Assembly (NCBI RefSeq): GCF_900100695.1
Contig: NZ_FNCF01000007.1
Span: forward strand, 62,001-126,000
Direction of reading: 5' to 3'
DNA length: 64,000 nucleotides
Source: Klenkia brasiliensis
Lineage (GTDB): Bacteria > Actinomycetota > Actinomycetes > Mycobacteriales > Geodermatophilaceae
Shown here piece by piece: positions 50,976 through 60,195 of the stretch. Under the pieces are notes generated by a model. That model was not told where the DNA came from. It worked only from the letters and a program-made list of their open reading frames with translations, and searched no databases. A program made the position numbers and the translations under genes. Each line of letters begins with the position of its first letter. Positions within the stretch are counted from its first letter, which is position 1.

Positions 50976-52999
50976 CCACCCCCGTGCTCGACCGGGCACC
51001 CGCCCCGGAGACCGCGAAGCCCACCATCGCGTGGGCGCCGGCGTTCGCCGGCGCGGTCCGCAAGCTCGACCCGCGCGGGCTGGTGCGCCAGCCCGTCGTG
51101 TTCACCGTCTGGGTCGGCTCGGTGTTCTCCACCGTGCTGGCCGTGCTGCACCCGTCGGTCTTCGGCTGGTCGATCGCGGTCTGGCTGTGGCTGACCGTGC
51201 TGTTCGCCAACGTCGCCGAGGCCGTCGCCGAGGGCCGCGGCAAGGCGCAGGCCGCCTCGCTGCGCAAGGCCAAGACCACCGCCGTCGCGGTGCGGGAGGA
51301 CGGCCGCGAGGTGCCGGCCGCCGACCTGCGGCCCGGTGACCGGGTCGTCGTGGTCGCCGGGCAGGTGATCCCCGGGGACGGCGACGTCGTCGAGGGCATC
51401 GCCAGCGTCGACGAGTCGGCCATCACCGGTGAGTCGGCACCGGTCATCCGGGAGTCCGGCGGCGACCGGTGCGCCGTCACCGGCGGGACGACGGTGCTGT
51501 CGGACCGCATCGTCGTGGTCATCACCAGCAAGCCGGGCGAGACCTTCGTCGACCGGATGATCGCGCTGGTCGAGGGCGCCTCGCGGCAGAAGACGCCGAA
51601 CGAGGTGGCGCTGGACATCCTGCTGTCCTCGCTGACCATCGTGTTCCTGCTGGCCGTCGTCACCCTGGCACCCGTCGCCGCGTGGTCGGGTGCGGGCCAG
51701 TCGACCACCGTGCTCATCGCGCTGGTGGTCTGCCTGATCCCCACCACCATCGGCGCGCTGCTGAGCGCGATCGGCATCGCCGGCATGGACCGGTTGGTGC
51801 AGCGCAACGTGCTGGCCATGAGCGGCCGGGCCGTCGAGGCCGCCGGCGACGTCGGCACCCTGCTGCTGGACAAGACCGGCACCATCACGCTGGGCAACCG
51901 GCAGGCCGCCCGCTTCGTGCCGGTCGGGGGCGCCTCGGCCGAGGAGGTGTCGCAGGCCGCCGTCCTCGCGTCGCTGGCCGACGAGACGCCGGAGGGCCGG
52001 TCGGTCGTCGTCCTCGGCGGGGGAGCGGTCGACCGCCCCGCGGGTGCCGCGTTCGTGGAGTTCACCGCGCAGACCCGGATGAGCGGGGTCGACCTGCCCG
52101 GCGGCCGGCAGCTGCGCAAGGGCGCCGCCGGCGCCGTGCAGGCGTGGGTGCGCGGGCTGTCCGGTGCGGTGGCCCCGGAGACGGGGTCGCGGGTCGCGGA
52201 CATCTCCGAGGCCGGCGGGACGCCGCTGCTGCTGGCGGAGAAGGGGCCGGACGGCGCCCGGGTGCTCGGGGTCATCGAGCTGAAGGACGTCGTCAAGCCG
52301 GGGATGCGCGATCGCTTCGACGAGCTGCGCCGGATGGGCATCCGCACCGTGATGATCACCGGCGACAACGAGGCGACCGCCCGGGCCATCGCCGCCGAGG
52401 CCGGGGTGGACGACGTCCTGGCCGAGGCGACGCCGGAGGACAAGCTCGCGCTGATCGCGAAGGAGCAGGAGGGCGGCCGGCTGGTCGCGATGACCGGGGA
52501 CGGCACGAACGACGCCCCGGCGCTCGCCCAGGCCGACGTCGGCGTCGCGATGAACACCGGGACGTCGGCGGCGAAGGAGGCCGGCAACATGGTCGACCTC
52601 GACTCCGACCCCACGAAGCTGATCGAGATCGTGGCCATCGGCAAGCAGCTGCTCATCACCCGCGGCTCGCTGACCACGTTCTCCATCGCCAACGACCTGG
52701 CCAAGTACTTCGCGATCCTGCCGGCGATGTTCGCCCCGGTCTTCCCGGGTCTGGACGCGCTCAACGTGATGCGGCTGCACTCGCCGGAGTCCGCAATCCT
52801 CTCCGCGGTCATCTTCAACGCGCTGATCATCGTGGCGCTGGTGCCGCTGGCGCTGAAGGGCGTGCGGTACCGCCCCGGGACGGCCTCGGCCCTGCTGTCC
52901 CGCAACCTCCTGGTCTACGGCGTCGGCGGCGTGGTGCTGCCGTTCATCGGGATCAAGGCCATCGACCTGCTCGTGTCGCTCATCCCCGGGATCTCGTGA
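50972..52999 (+). CDS. kdpB: K+-transporting P-type ATPase subunit KdpB
   Basis: The product has 675 residues, the normal length. P-type ATPase motifs are ITGESAPV (actuator), [16 protein letters not shown] (phosphorylated Asp), and [21 protein letters not shown] (hinge). It hydrolyses ATP to drive K+ from KdpA to the cytoplasm. The TGES Ser region, which is phosphorylated in E. coli under high K+, is conserved as TGESAP. It overlaps kdpA and kdpC by 4 and 1 bases. Confidence 0.95.
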   Translation: MTTPVLDRAPAPETAKPTIAWAPAFAGAVRKLDPRGLVRQPVVFTVWVGSVFSTVLAVLHPSVFGWSIAVWLWLTVLFANVAEAVAEGRGKAQAASLRKAKTTAVAVREDGREVPAADLRPGDRVVVVAGQVIPGDGDVVEGIASVDESAITGESAPVIRESGGDRCAVTGGTTVLSDRIVVVITSKPGETFVDRMIALVEGASRQKTPNEVALDILLSSLTIVFLLAVVTLAPVAAWSGAGQSTTVLIALVVCLIPTTIGALLSAIGIAGMDRLVQRNVLAMSGRAVEAAGDVGTLLLDKTGTITLGNRQAARFVPVGGASAEEVSQAAVLASLADETPEGRSVVVLGGGAVDRPAGAAFVEFTAQTRMSGVDLPGGRQLRKGAAGAVQAWVRGLSGAVAPETGSRVADISEAGGTPLLLAEKGPDGARVLGVIELKDVVKPGMRDRFDELRRMGIRTVMITGDNEATARAIAAEAGVDDVLAEATPEDKLALIAKEQEGGRLVAMTGDGTNDAPALAQADVGVAMNTGTSAAKEAGNMVDLDSDPTKLIEIVAIGKQLLITRGSLTTFSIANDLAKYFAILPAMFAPVFPGLDALNVMRLHSPESAILSAVIFNALIIVALVPLALKGVRYRPGTASALLSRNLLVYGVGGVVLPFIGIKAIDLLVSLIPGIS

Positions 53000-53586
53000 T
53001 GACTCGTCAACTGCTCGCCTCGGTCCGTGCCCTGCTGCTGGCCACGGTGGTGCTGGGCCTGGCCTACCCGCTGCTGCTGACCGGGTTGGCCCAGGTCGCC
53101 GTCCCCGGCCGGGCCGACGGGTCCCTCGTGTCCTCGGCCGACGGCACGGTGGTCGGCTCGTCGCTGCTCGGCCAGGGGTTCGTGGACTCCTCCGGCGACC
53201 CGCTGCCGCAGTACTTCCAGTCCCGGCCGTCGGCTGGGGACTGGGACGGCGCGGCGTCGGGCGGGTCGAACCTGGGGCCCTCCTCGCCCGAGCTCGCCGA
53301 GGCCGTGGGCTCCCGGCGGGCCGAGGTGGCGTCGTTCAACGGGGTGCCGGAGTCGCAGGTGCCCGACGACGCGGTGACGACGTCGGCGTCCGGCCTGGAC
53401 CCGGACATCTCGCCGGCCTACGCCGCCATCCAGGTCGACCGGGTCGCCGCCGCGCGGGGGGTGTCCGCCGACGAGGTGTCGGCGCTGGTCGCGCAGGCCA
53501 CGCACGGCCGGGACCTCGGGTTCATCGGGGCGCCGGGCGTCGACGTCCTGGACCTCAACCTGGCCCTGGACCGCGCCTTCGGGTGA
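52999..53586 (+). CDS. kdpC: K+-transporting ATPase subunit KdpC
   Basis: The protein has 195 residues. One N-terminal membrane helix (VRALLLATVVLGLAYPLLLTG) is followed by the extracytoplasmic domain. Conserved motifs are YFQSRPSAGDW, SGSNLGP-like SGGSNLGPSSPEL, SASGLDPDISPAYAAIQVDRVA, and VLDLNLALD at the end. KdpC helps substrate binding and complex stability. This is the last gene of the operon. A tRNA gene follows after 112 bases with no obvious hairpin. Confidence 0.93.
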   Translation: MTRQLLASVRALLLATVVLGLAYPLLLTGLAQVAVPGRADGSLVSSADGTVVGSSLLGQGFVDSSGDPLPQYFQSRPSAGDWDGAASGGSNLGPSSPELAEAVGSRRAEVASFNGVPESQVPDDAVTTSASGLDPDISPAYAAIQVDRVAAARGVSADEVSALVAQATHGRDLGFIGAPGVDVLDLNLALDRAFG

Positions 53587-53698
53587 CCCCGCGGCGGGGG
53601 TGCCGGCCGACACGCCGGTGACCGGCACCCCCCTGCGGAGGGCCCTCCCGGGGACTGTATGGTTGTCGACGGCTCGGACACACCAGACCGGGTCGCAA

Positions 53699-53771
53699 GG
53701 GGCTGTGGCGCAGCTGGTAGCGCACCACACTGGCAGTGTGGGGGTCAGGGGTTCGAGTCCCCTCAGCTCCA
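53699..53771 (+). tRNA. tRNA-Ala (anticodon GGC)
   Basis: The acceptor arm GGGGCTG pairs with CAGCTCC and includes a G3:U70 wobble, the identity mark of tRNA-Ala. The anticodon stem CCACA/TGTGG encloses CTGGCAG, which gives GGC and reads GCC. The T-arm is AGGGG-TTCGAGT-CCCCT. The 3' CCA is not encoded (ACCC follows). Confidence 0.95.
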
Positions 53772-53848
53772 CCCGATCGACCAGGCCGTCCTCCTCCCGG
53801 AGGGCGGCCTTCGTCGTCTCCGGAGGTCCATCGGCCGGAGCGCCCGGC

Positions 53849-53874
53849 CCTGCTGTCAACAGCAGGGTTGACAG
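53849..53874. promoter_or_regulatory. Overlapping palindromes before the MBL-fold hydrolase (operator D)
   Basis: CTGTCAAC-agcagg-GTTGACAG is a perfect 8-bp inverted repeat (53853-53874). Overlapping it, CCTGCTGT-ca-ACAGCAGG is another (53849-53866). The GTCAAC-N6-GTTGAC core recurs with the same spacing at 61818-61835. The site lies immediately before the GGAGG ribosome-binding site. Confidence 0.55.
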
Positions 53875-53892
53875 CGGAGGCACGATGGGGCG

Positions 53893-54831
53893 GTGAGCTC
53901 CACCGCAGCTGACCCGGTCCTGCCGCCCCCGGTCCTGACCGAGGTCGCCGACGGGGTGTTCGCCTACGTCCAGCCCGACGGCACCTGGTGGGTCAACAAC
54001 ACCGGTCTGCTGGTCGGCGCGCGGGGGGCCGCGGTGGTCGACACCTGCTCCACCGAGAAGCGCACCCGGGCGTTCCGGGACACGGTCGCCACGGTCACCG
54101 ACCAGCCGGTGCGCACCCTGGTCAACATCCACCACCACGGCGACCACACCCACGGCAACTGGCTGTTCGACGGTGCCACCGTGGTCGGTCACGAGGCCAC
54201 CCGCGACGGCGTGCTGGCCGCCGGGATCCCCGGCGAGCAGCCGTTCTGGACGCCGTTCGACATCGGGCGGGTCGTCCTGGAGCCGCCGTTCCTCACCTAC
54301 ACCGAGGGCGTCACGCTGTGGGTCGACGACCGGCGCTGCGAGGTCACCCACGTCGGCACGCCGGCGCACACCACGAACGACTCCGTGGTCTGGCTGCCCG
54401 AGCAGCGCACGCTGTTCGCCGGCGACCTGCTCTTCGCCGGCGGCACCCCGTTCCTGGTGATGGGTTCGCTGGCCGGGGCGATCGAGGTCCTCGAGGAGGT
54501 CGTCACCCCCCTCGGCGCGGAGACCGTCGTGCCCGGCCACGGCCCGGTGTCCGGCCCGGAGCTGGTCGACGACGTGCTGGGCTACCTGCGCTGGCTGGAC
54601 GGGGTCGCGCGCGACTCGCACGCCGCCGGGGTGTCACCCCTGGAAGCTGCGCGCAGCACCGACCTGGGGCCGTACGCCGGGTGGTCCGACGCGGAGCGCA
54701 TCGTCGGCAACCTGCACCGCGCGCACGCCGAGCTGTCCGGTGGCGAGCGCGGCTGCCAGATCGACGTCCGGGCGGCACTGGCCGACATGGTGACCTACAA
54801 CGGCGGTCACCCGCTGACCTGCATCGCCTGA
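53893..54831 (+). CDS. Metallo-beta-lactamase-fold hydrolase
   Basis: The product has 312 residues from GTG 53893, with GGAGG 12 bases upstream; ATG 53884 gives only three codons. The zinc ligands are in HHHGDHTHGN, GTPAHTTND, FAGDLLF and VPGHGPVSG, so both metal sites look complete. No signal peptide is visible. Members of this group hydrolyse thioesters, lactones or glutathione-type esters. In this catabolic island an ester- or lactone-opening role is plausible (inference). Operator D lies just upstream. Confidence 0.85.
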   Translation: MSSTAADPVLPPPVLTEVADGVFAYVQPDGTWWVNNTGLLVGARGAAVVDTCSTEKRTRAFRDTVATVTDQPVRTLVNIHHHGDHTHGNWLFDGATVVGHEATRDGVLAAGIPGEQPFWTPFDIGRVVLEPPFLTYTEGVTLWVDDRRCEVTHVGTPAHTTNDSVVWLPEQRTLFAGDLLFAGGTPFLVMGSLAGAIEVLEEVVTPLGAETVVPGHGPVSGPELVDDVLGYLRWLDGVARDSHAAGVSPLEAARSTDLGPYAGWSDAERIVGNLHRAHAELSGGERGCQIDVRAALADMVTYNGGHPLTCIA

Positions 54832-54917
54832 TTCCGTGCAGATGTCCCCGACCGTCCCGGTCAGGGCTGTTACCCCGGCCGGCACCGCTGCCGGCGCCCA
54901 GTGAGAGGAGTCGCCAG

Positions 54918-56060
54918 ATGCGCGACGCAGTGATCGTCGAAGCCGTGCGCACCCCCGTCGGCAAGCGCAACGGTGGCCTGTCCGGTGTCCACCCCGTCAC
55001 CCTGTCCGCGCACGTGCTGCGCGAGCTGGTGGCCCGTGCCGGGGTCGACCCCGCGCTGGTCGACGACGTGGTGTGGGGGTGCGTCTCCCAGATCGGTGAG
55101 CAGACCTACGACGTCGCCCGCAACGCGGTGCTGTCGGCCGGCTGGCCCGAGAGCGTCCCCGGCACCACCGTCGACCGGCAGTGCGGCTCATCCCAGCAGG
55201 CCGTGCACTTCGCCGCCGCGGGCCTGGTGGCCGGGCACTACGACGTCGTCGTCGCCGGCGGCGTGGAGTCGATGAGCCGGGTGCCCATGGGCTCCTCCGT
55301 CGCCGGTCAGAGCCCGCTGGACCAGGACTACCTGGACCGCTACGACGGCGTGGCCCCCAACCAGGGCGTGGGCGCCGAGCTGATCGCCGAGCACTGGGGC
55401 CTGTCGCGCACCCAGCTCGACGAGTTCGCGCTGCGTTCGCACGAGCGCGCCGCCGCTGCCCAGGACGAAGGCCGCTTCGAAGCCCAGCTCGCCCCGGTCG
55501 ACACCCCCGACGGCCGGGTCGCCGTCGACGAGGGCGTGCGGCGGGGTGGCACCGTGGAGGGCCTGGCCGGGCTGAAGACCCCGTTCAAGGCCGACGGTGT
55601 GGTGTCGGCCGGGAACGCCAGTCAGATCTCCGACGGCTCGGCCGCCCTGCTGATGATGACCAGCGAGAAGGCCGCGGCCCTCGGCCTGACCCCGATCGCC
55701 CGCGTGCACAGCGTCGCCCTGGCCGGCGACGACCCGGTCAAGATGCTCACCGCGCCCATCCCGGCCACCAAGAAGGTGCTCGACCGCTCCGGCCTGCGGC
55801 TGGACGAGATCGGCGTCTTCGAGATCAACGAGGCCTTCGCCCCCGTGCCGCTGGCCTGGCAGGCCGAGATCGGCGGTGACGAGAAGCTGCTCAACCCGGT
55901 GGGCGGGGCCATCGCGCTGGGTCACCCGCTGGGCGGCTCCGGCGCCCGCATCATGACCACGATGGTCCACCACATGCGCGACAACGGGATCCGCTACGGC
56001 CTGCAGTCGATGTGCGAGGGCGGCGGCCAGGCCAACGCCACCATCCTCGAGCTGCTCTAG
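54918..56060 (+). CDS. Acetyl-CoA C-acyltransferase (thiolase)
   Basis: The protein has 380 residues with GAGAGGAG before the ATG. The nucleophilic Cys is in DRQCGSSQQAV (about residue 90), followed by NPVGGAIALGHPLGGSGAR with the catalytic His and CEGGGQAN with the second Cys. It cleaves 3-ketoacyl-CoA to acetyl-CoA plus a shortened acyl-CoA, and the sequence style matches degradative thiolases. Its stop overlaps that of the convergent ligase-esterase gene. It probably shares the transcript of the MBL gene, 86 bases upstream. Confidence 0.92.
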   Translation: MRDAVIVEAVRTPVGKRNGGLSGVHPVTLSAHVLRELVARAGVDPALVDDVVWGCVSQIGEQTYDVARNAVLSAGWPESVPGTTVDRQCGSSQQAVHFAAAGLVAGHYDVVVAGGVESMSRVPMGSSVAGQSPLDQDYLDRYDGVAPNQGVGAELIAEHWGLSRTQLDEFALRSHERAAAAQDEGRFEAQLAPVDTPDGRVAVDEGVRRGGTVEGLAGLKTPFKADGVVSAGNASQISDGSAALLMMTSEKAAALGLTPIARVHSVALAGDDPVKMLTAPIPATKKVLDRSGLRLDEIGVFEINEAFAPVPLAWQAEIGGDEKLLNPVGGAIALGHPLGGSGARIMTTMVHHMRDNGIRYGLQSMCEGGGQANATILELL

Positions 56061-58480
56061 CGCTGCACCCGGCGGGCCAGGTCGGCGGTGAGCTCGTCGG
56101 CCTGGCCCAGGGCCCTGGACAGCCACCAGAAACCGTGGACGGCGCCCGGGTACTCGACCAGCTCGACCGGTACCCCGGCCTCGCGCAGCCGCGCCGCGTA
56201 GGCCCTGCCCTCGTCGCGCAGCGGGTCGAGCTCGGCGACCACGACCGTGGTCGGCGGCAGGCCGGCCAGGTCGTCGGCCAGCAGCGGTGCGGACAGCGGG
56301 CCCGGCTCGGCGCCGGCCAGGTAGAGGTCCCAGAACCAGTCGAGCTCGCGGCGGGTCATGAACGGTCCGTCCGCCCGCGCGAGCATCGACGGGGTGTCCG
56401 TGGGCGGTGCGAGCGTCGGGTAGACGAGCAGCTGCGCGGCCGGCAGCGTTCCCCCGTCGTCCCGGAGCAGCGTGGAGACGGCTGCGGCCAGGGCCCCACC
56501 GGCGGAGTCCCCGAGCAGCACCAGCCGGTCCCCGAGGTCCCGCGCCCACCGGACGGCGGCCAGGCAGTCGTGCACGGGGCCCGGGAACGGCGACTCCGGG
56601 GCGAGCCGGTAGGCGACCGAGACCACGGTCGCACCCGAGGCGGCGGCCAGCGCCCGGCAGGGGCGGTCCACGACCTCGAGGTCACCGAGGACGAACCCGC
56701 CGCCGTGCAGGTAGACCAGCACGGTGCCGGTGGTCCCCGGGTAGACCCGGGCCGGGAAGCCGAGGTCGACGTCGTAGGTGCCGGCCACGTCCGGGGCGGG
56801 CCGTTGCAGGCGGATGGCGCCGCGCACCTGGTCGCGGGCCGCGGCCACCCCCACCCGGTCGTATGTCTGCACCCCGGCGGTGGCGAACTTCTCGACCAGG
56901 GCCTGCACGTCGGGGCGCAGCCGCACCTGCTGCCGCAGCACGTTCTTCTGCACCTTGCCGGTCGGCGTGCGCGGCAGGTCCCCGACCAGCACCAACGACT
57001 CCGGGTACTTCTGCTTCGCGATCCCGAGCCCGTCCAGGAACGCCGTCAGCGACTCCAGGGTCACGGTGGCACCGGGCCGGGGGACGACGACCGCGCAGCC
57101 ACGTTCGGTCAGCACCGGGTCGGGCACCGCCACCACGGCGACGTCGGCGACGTCCGGGTGCCGGTAGAGGTGGTCCTCGACCTCCTTCGCGCTGATGTTC
57201 TCCCCGCCGCGCAGGATGAGGTCCTTGCTGCGGCCGGTGACGGTCAGGAACCCGGCGTCGTCGACCCGGCCCAGGTCGCCGGTGGCGAACCAGCCCTCGG
57301 CATCCACCACGTCCCGGTCCAGCCCGTGGTAGCCCAGGAACATCTCCGGTGCCCGGGCCCGCAGGTGACCCACCGTGCCCGGCGGCACCTCGCGCTCCTC
57401 GTCGTCGACGACCCGCAGCTCCCCGAGACCGACCACCCGGCCGTCGGTGTCGGCGCGCAGGTCGGCCGGGTCGTCGGCGTGGCCGGCGGTGACGGTCGGG
57501 ATCTCGGTCGACCCGTAGACCCGGACCACGGTGCAGTCCAGCTCCCGGGTGGCCTCGCGGACCAGCTCGGGCGGGACGTCGGCGCCCCCGCAGCCGAACA
57601 CCCGCAGCGTCGAGGTGGCCGGCCGGGCGGGCGAGTGGGTGAGCCCGTGCAGGAACGGGGTCGCCGCGACGGTGACCGTGCACCCCTCCGCCGTGATCAG
57701 CGACCAGCCGCGCTCGGGCGACCAGACGTCGCAGAACACGACGGCGGTGCCCAGCAGCGAGGCCAGGTGGAAGCCGTAGAGCACCCCGGTGACGTGCGCG
57801 ACCGGAGAGGCCGACAGCACGACGTCGGAGGCGGTGAGCTGCAGGTGGGTCACCATGCTGCGGTCCTCGTGGCCGAGCGTGTCGTGGCTGTGCACCGCGC
57901 CCTTGGGGTCGCTCTCCGTGCCCGAGGTGTAGAGGAGGCACACCGGGTCCCCGCTGCTGCGCCCGGGTTCCGCGTGCCCGCCGTCGGCGGTGGAGAGCAG
58001 GTCGTCGAAGTCGCCACCGCGAGCCACGACGACGTGCTCGAGAGCTGGGCAGACCGGCCGCAGCCGCTCGGCGAGGGCCGTGTGGTCGTGTCCACGGAAC
58101 ACCCCGGGGACGACGAGGACCCGCGCACCGCCCGAGCGCAGCGCGAACGTCATCTCCGCATCGCGCAGGATCGGCATGAGCGGGTTGCTCACCGCACCCA
58201 GCCGGATGGTGGCCAGGTGCACGACCAGCGCCTCCCACCAGTTGGGCAGCTGCTGGGCCACCACGTCGCCGGGGCCCACGCCGAGCCGGCGCAGACCCGC
58301 CGTGCAGCGGACCACCCGGTCGGCCAGCTCGGCGTAGGTGAGCCGGACATCGGCGTCGACCACGGCCAGCCGGGCGGGGTCGGCGGCGTCCACCCAGGCG
58401 TCGAGCAGGGTGCCGTCCCAGGCGCCGGCGGCCGTCCACCGCTCCCGCGCGGCGGGGGTGGCCTGCGGGAACGCCGTCAC
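56057..58480 (-). CDS. Fusion protein: acyl/acid-CoA ligase plus HSL-family esterase
   Basis: One uninterrupted frame of 807 residues carries two complete enzymes. Residues 1-~515 are an ANL-family ligase with P-loop LLYTSGTESDPKG (184-194), RVYGSTEIPT, GWFATGDLGRVDDAGFL, RSKDLILRGGENISAKEVED and catalytic Lys ~509 in RTPTGK. After a linker, residues ~560-807 are a hormone-sensitive-lipase-type hydrolase: YLHGGGF (about 591-597), nucleophile Ser ~659 in GDSAGG, Asp ~752 in ELDPLRDEG and His ~782 in GAVHGF. Both active sites look intact. In a BVMO operon the likely work is ester or lactone opening and CoA activation of the freed acid. Start ATG overlaps the upstream ligase stop. Confidence 0.88.
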   Translation of the reverse strand: MTAFPQATPAARERWTAAGAWDGTLLDAWVDAADPARLAVVDADVRLTYAELADRVVRCTAGLRRLGVGPGDVVAQQLPNWWEALVVHLATIRLGAVSNPLMPILRDAEMTFALRSGGARVLVVPGVFRGHDHTALAERLRPVCPALEHVVVARGGDFDDLLSTADGGHAEPGRSSGDPVCLLYTSGTESDPKGAVHSHDTLGHEDRSMVTHLQLTASDVVLSASPVAHVTGVLYGFHLASLLGTAVVFCDVWSPERGWSLITAEGCTVTVAATPFLHGLTHSPARPATSTLRVFGCGGADVPPELVREATRELDCTVVRVYGSTEIPTVTAGHADDPADLRADTDGRVVGLGELRVVDDEEREVPPGTVGHLRARAPEMFLGYHGLDRDVVDAEGWFATGDLGRVDDAGFLTVTGRSKDLILRGGENISAKEVEDHLYRHPDVADVAVVAVPDPVLTERGCAVVVPRPGATVTLESLTAFLDGLGIAKQKYPESLVLVGDLPRTPTGKVQKNVLRQQVRLRPDVQALVEKFATAGVQTYDRVGVAAARDQVRGAIRLQRPAPDVAGTYDVDLGFPARVYPGTTGTVLVYLHGGGFVLGDLEVVDRPCRALAAASGATVVSVAYRLAPESPFPGPVHDCLAAVRWARDLGDRLVLLGDSAGGALAAAVSTLLRDDGGTLPAAQLLVYPTLAPPTDTPSMLARADGPFMTRRELDWFWDLYLAGAEPGPLSAPLLADDLAGLPPTTVVVAELDPLRDEGRAYAARLREAGVPVELVEYPGAVHGFWWLSRALGQADELTADLARRVQR

Positions 58481-60195
58481 GACGGGAGCAGGGTCTGCCG
58501 GGCGCGCTCGGCGAGCAGGAACTTGCGGGGCCGACCGGACGGCGTCAGCGGGATCTGGGCCGGGTCGATGGCCAGCACGTGCCGGGGCACCTTGAACCGG
58601 GCCAGCTGCGGGGCCGCCCAGGCCAGCACCTGCGCGGCATCCAGCTCTGCGCCGGGGGCGAGCACGACCCAGGCCACCCCGACCTCGCCCATCCGCTCGT
58701 CGGGCAACGGGACGACGTGGGCCTGCGCGATCGACGGGTGCGCGGCCAGCACCACCTCGACGTCCCCGGGCACGACCTGCTCGCCGCCGCAGCGGTAGCA
58801 GTCCTTCACCCGGCCGGCCAGCCGCAGCCAGCCGTCGGCGTCGACCGAGCCCAGGTCACCGGTGCGCAGCCAGCCGTCGGCGGTGAAGGTGGTGGCGTCG
58901 GCGGCAGGGTTCTCGAAGTATCCGTCGATGACGCCCGGCCCGCGGGCCAGCAGTTCGCCCACGGCGCCGGGCTCGAGCGCCGCACCGGTGACGGGGTCGG
59001 CGGTCCGGTAGACCACCAGCTGGCGGTCGAGGTCGGGGTCACCGGCGATGCCGGCGTCCCGGACCCGGCCGTTCGTCGTGCGGCGCCGGTCCGGGTCGTC
59101 CTCCGGGCGGGTGCAGGTGGTCGAGGCCGTGGTCTCGCTCTGCCCGTAGCCGGTGACCACCTCGACCCCGCCGCAGACCGCACCGAACACGTCGTCGATC
59201 GCGTCCCAGATGCCGGCGGGGGACACCCCTCCCGAGGAGAACAGGTGGGTGAGCGAGGAGAGGTCGTGCTCGTGGGCCCGCAGCTCGGCCAGCACCCCCA
59301 GGGTCATGGTGGGGATCAGCAGCGCGTCGGTGCAGCGGTGCGCCTGGATCGCGACCACCGTGGCGGCCGGGTCGAAGACCAGCTGCGGCACGATCGCCCC
59401 GCCGACGAACGGCACGGTGAGCAGGCCCTCGACGAAGCCGTAGACGTGGTACATCGGCAGCGAGAACGTGATCCGGTGCCCGTCGGCGAAGGCCCGGCCG
59501 AGCACGCTGGAGTACGCCGCCCGCAGCAGCATGTCGTGGGTCAGCGGCACACCCTTCGGCTCGCCGGTGGTGCCCGAGGTGAACAGCAGCACGGCGGGCG
59601 CGTGCGGGTCGCCGACGGGCTCGTCGACCAGCGGGTCGAGGTCGGCGAGCGCGGCCAGCGTCGTCGTCCCCGGGCGGGCCGGGGCCTGCCCGGTCTCCAC
59701 GACCACCACCGAGCGCAGCTCGGGCAGGGCCTCGCCCCCGCCGGCGGTCTCCCACCCCGGCGCCAGCTCGTCGAGCACCGCCAGGTGGTCGGTGCCGCGG
59801 AACGCGTCCATCACCACGAGGGCGACCGCGTGCGAGCGGCGCAGGATGAACCCCAGCTCCGCCGTCCGGACCAGGAAGTTCACCGGCACCGCAGTGGCGC
59901 CCAGCCGGCTGAGCGCGTACGTGACCACGGGGAACTCGGCGTAGTTGGCCAGCAGGACGGCCACGTGGTCCCCGGCGCGCACCCCCAGCCCACGCAGGCC
60001 GGCAGCCAACCGGCGGGAGCGGTCGACGGTCTCGCCGTAGCTCCAGGACGCCCGGTCGGTGATGACCAAGGGACGTTCGGGGAAGGACCCGGCCGCGTGG
60101 TCGACCGCTCCGGACAGCGTGCGCGGTACCCAGACCGGGTGCCGTTGCTCCAGCAGGGCCCGCCGGGCAGCGGGGGCGAGCGGGTGGGCGGTCAC
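58477..60195 (-). CDS. Acyl-CoA synthetase (FadD family)
   Basis: The product has 572 residues from GTG 60195, which overlaps the monooxygenase stop (GTGA). Motifs are VLLFTSGTTGEPKGVPLTHD, VVTGYGQSETTAS, GWLRTGDLGSVDADGWL, RVKDCYRCGGEQVVPGDVE and TPSGRPRKFLL. The last has Arg-Pro-Arg-Lys where most FadD proteins have GKxxK; the first Lys of the A10 motif is replaced by Arg and a later Lys (RKFLL) is present. Whether the adenylation step is normal deserves attention. It lies between BVMO and the ligase-esterase fusion in one coupled operon. Confidence 0.87.
   Translation of the reverse strand: MTAHPLAPAARRALLEQRHPVWVPRTLSGAVDHAAGSFPERPLVITDRASWSYGETVDRSRRLAAGLRGLGVRAGDHVAVLLANYAEFPVVTYALSRLGATAVPVNFLVRTAELGFILRRSHAVALVVMDAFRGTDHLAVLDELAPGWETAGGGEALPELRSVVVVETGQAPARPGTTTLAALADLDPLVDEPVGDPHAPAVLLFTSGTTGEPKGVPLTHDMLLRAAYSSVLGRAFADGHRITFSLPMYHVYGFVEGLLTVPFVGGAIVPQLVFDPAATVVAIQAHRCTDALLIPTMTLGVLAELRAHEHDLSSLTHLFSSGGVSPAGIWDAIDDVFGAVCGGVEVVTGYGQSETTASTTCTRPEDDPDRRRTTNGRVRDAGIAGDPDLDRQLVVYRTADPVTGAALEPGAVGELLARGPGVIDGYFENPAADATTFTADGWLRTGDLGSVDADGWLRLAGRVKDCYRCGGEQVVPGDVEVVLAAHPSIAQAHVVPLPDERMGEVGVAWVVLAPGAELDAAQVLAWAAPQLARFKVPRHVLAIDPAQIPLTPSGRPRKFLLAERARQTLLPS

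Noticed and set aside
53587-53698. tRNA-Ala as an integration site for a genomic island
   Set aside because: No integrase gene and no repeat of the tRNA 3' end were seen downstream within the window.
54858-54876. GGTCAGGGCTGTTAC before the thiolase as a further TetR operator
   Set aside because: Only the left half and spacer resemble the 22-bp operator; TGAC half-site and flanks are missing.
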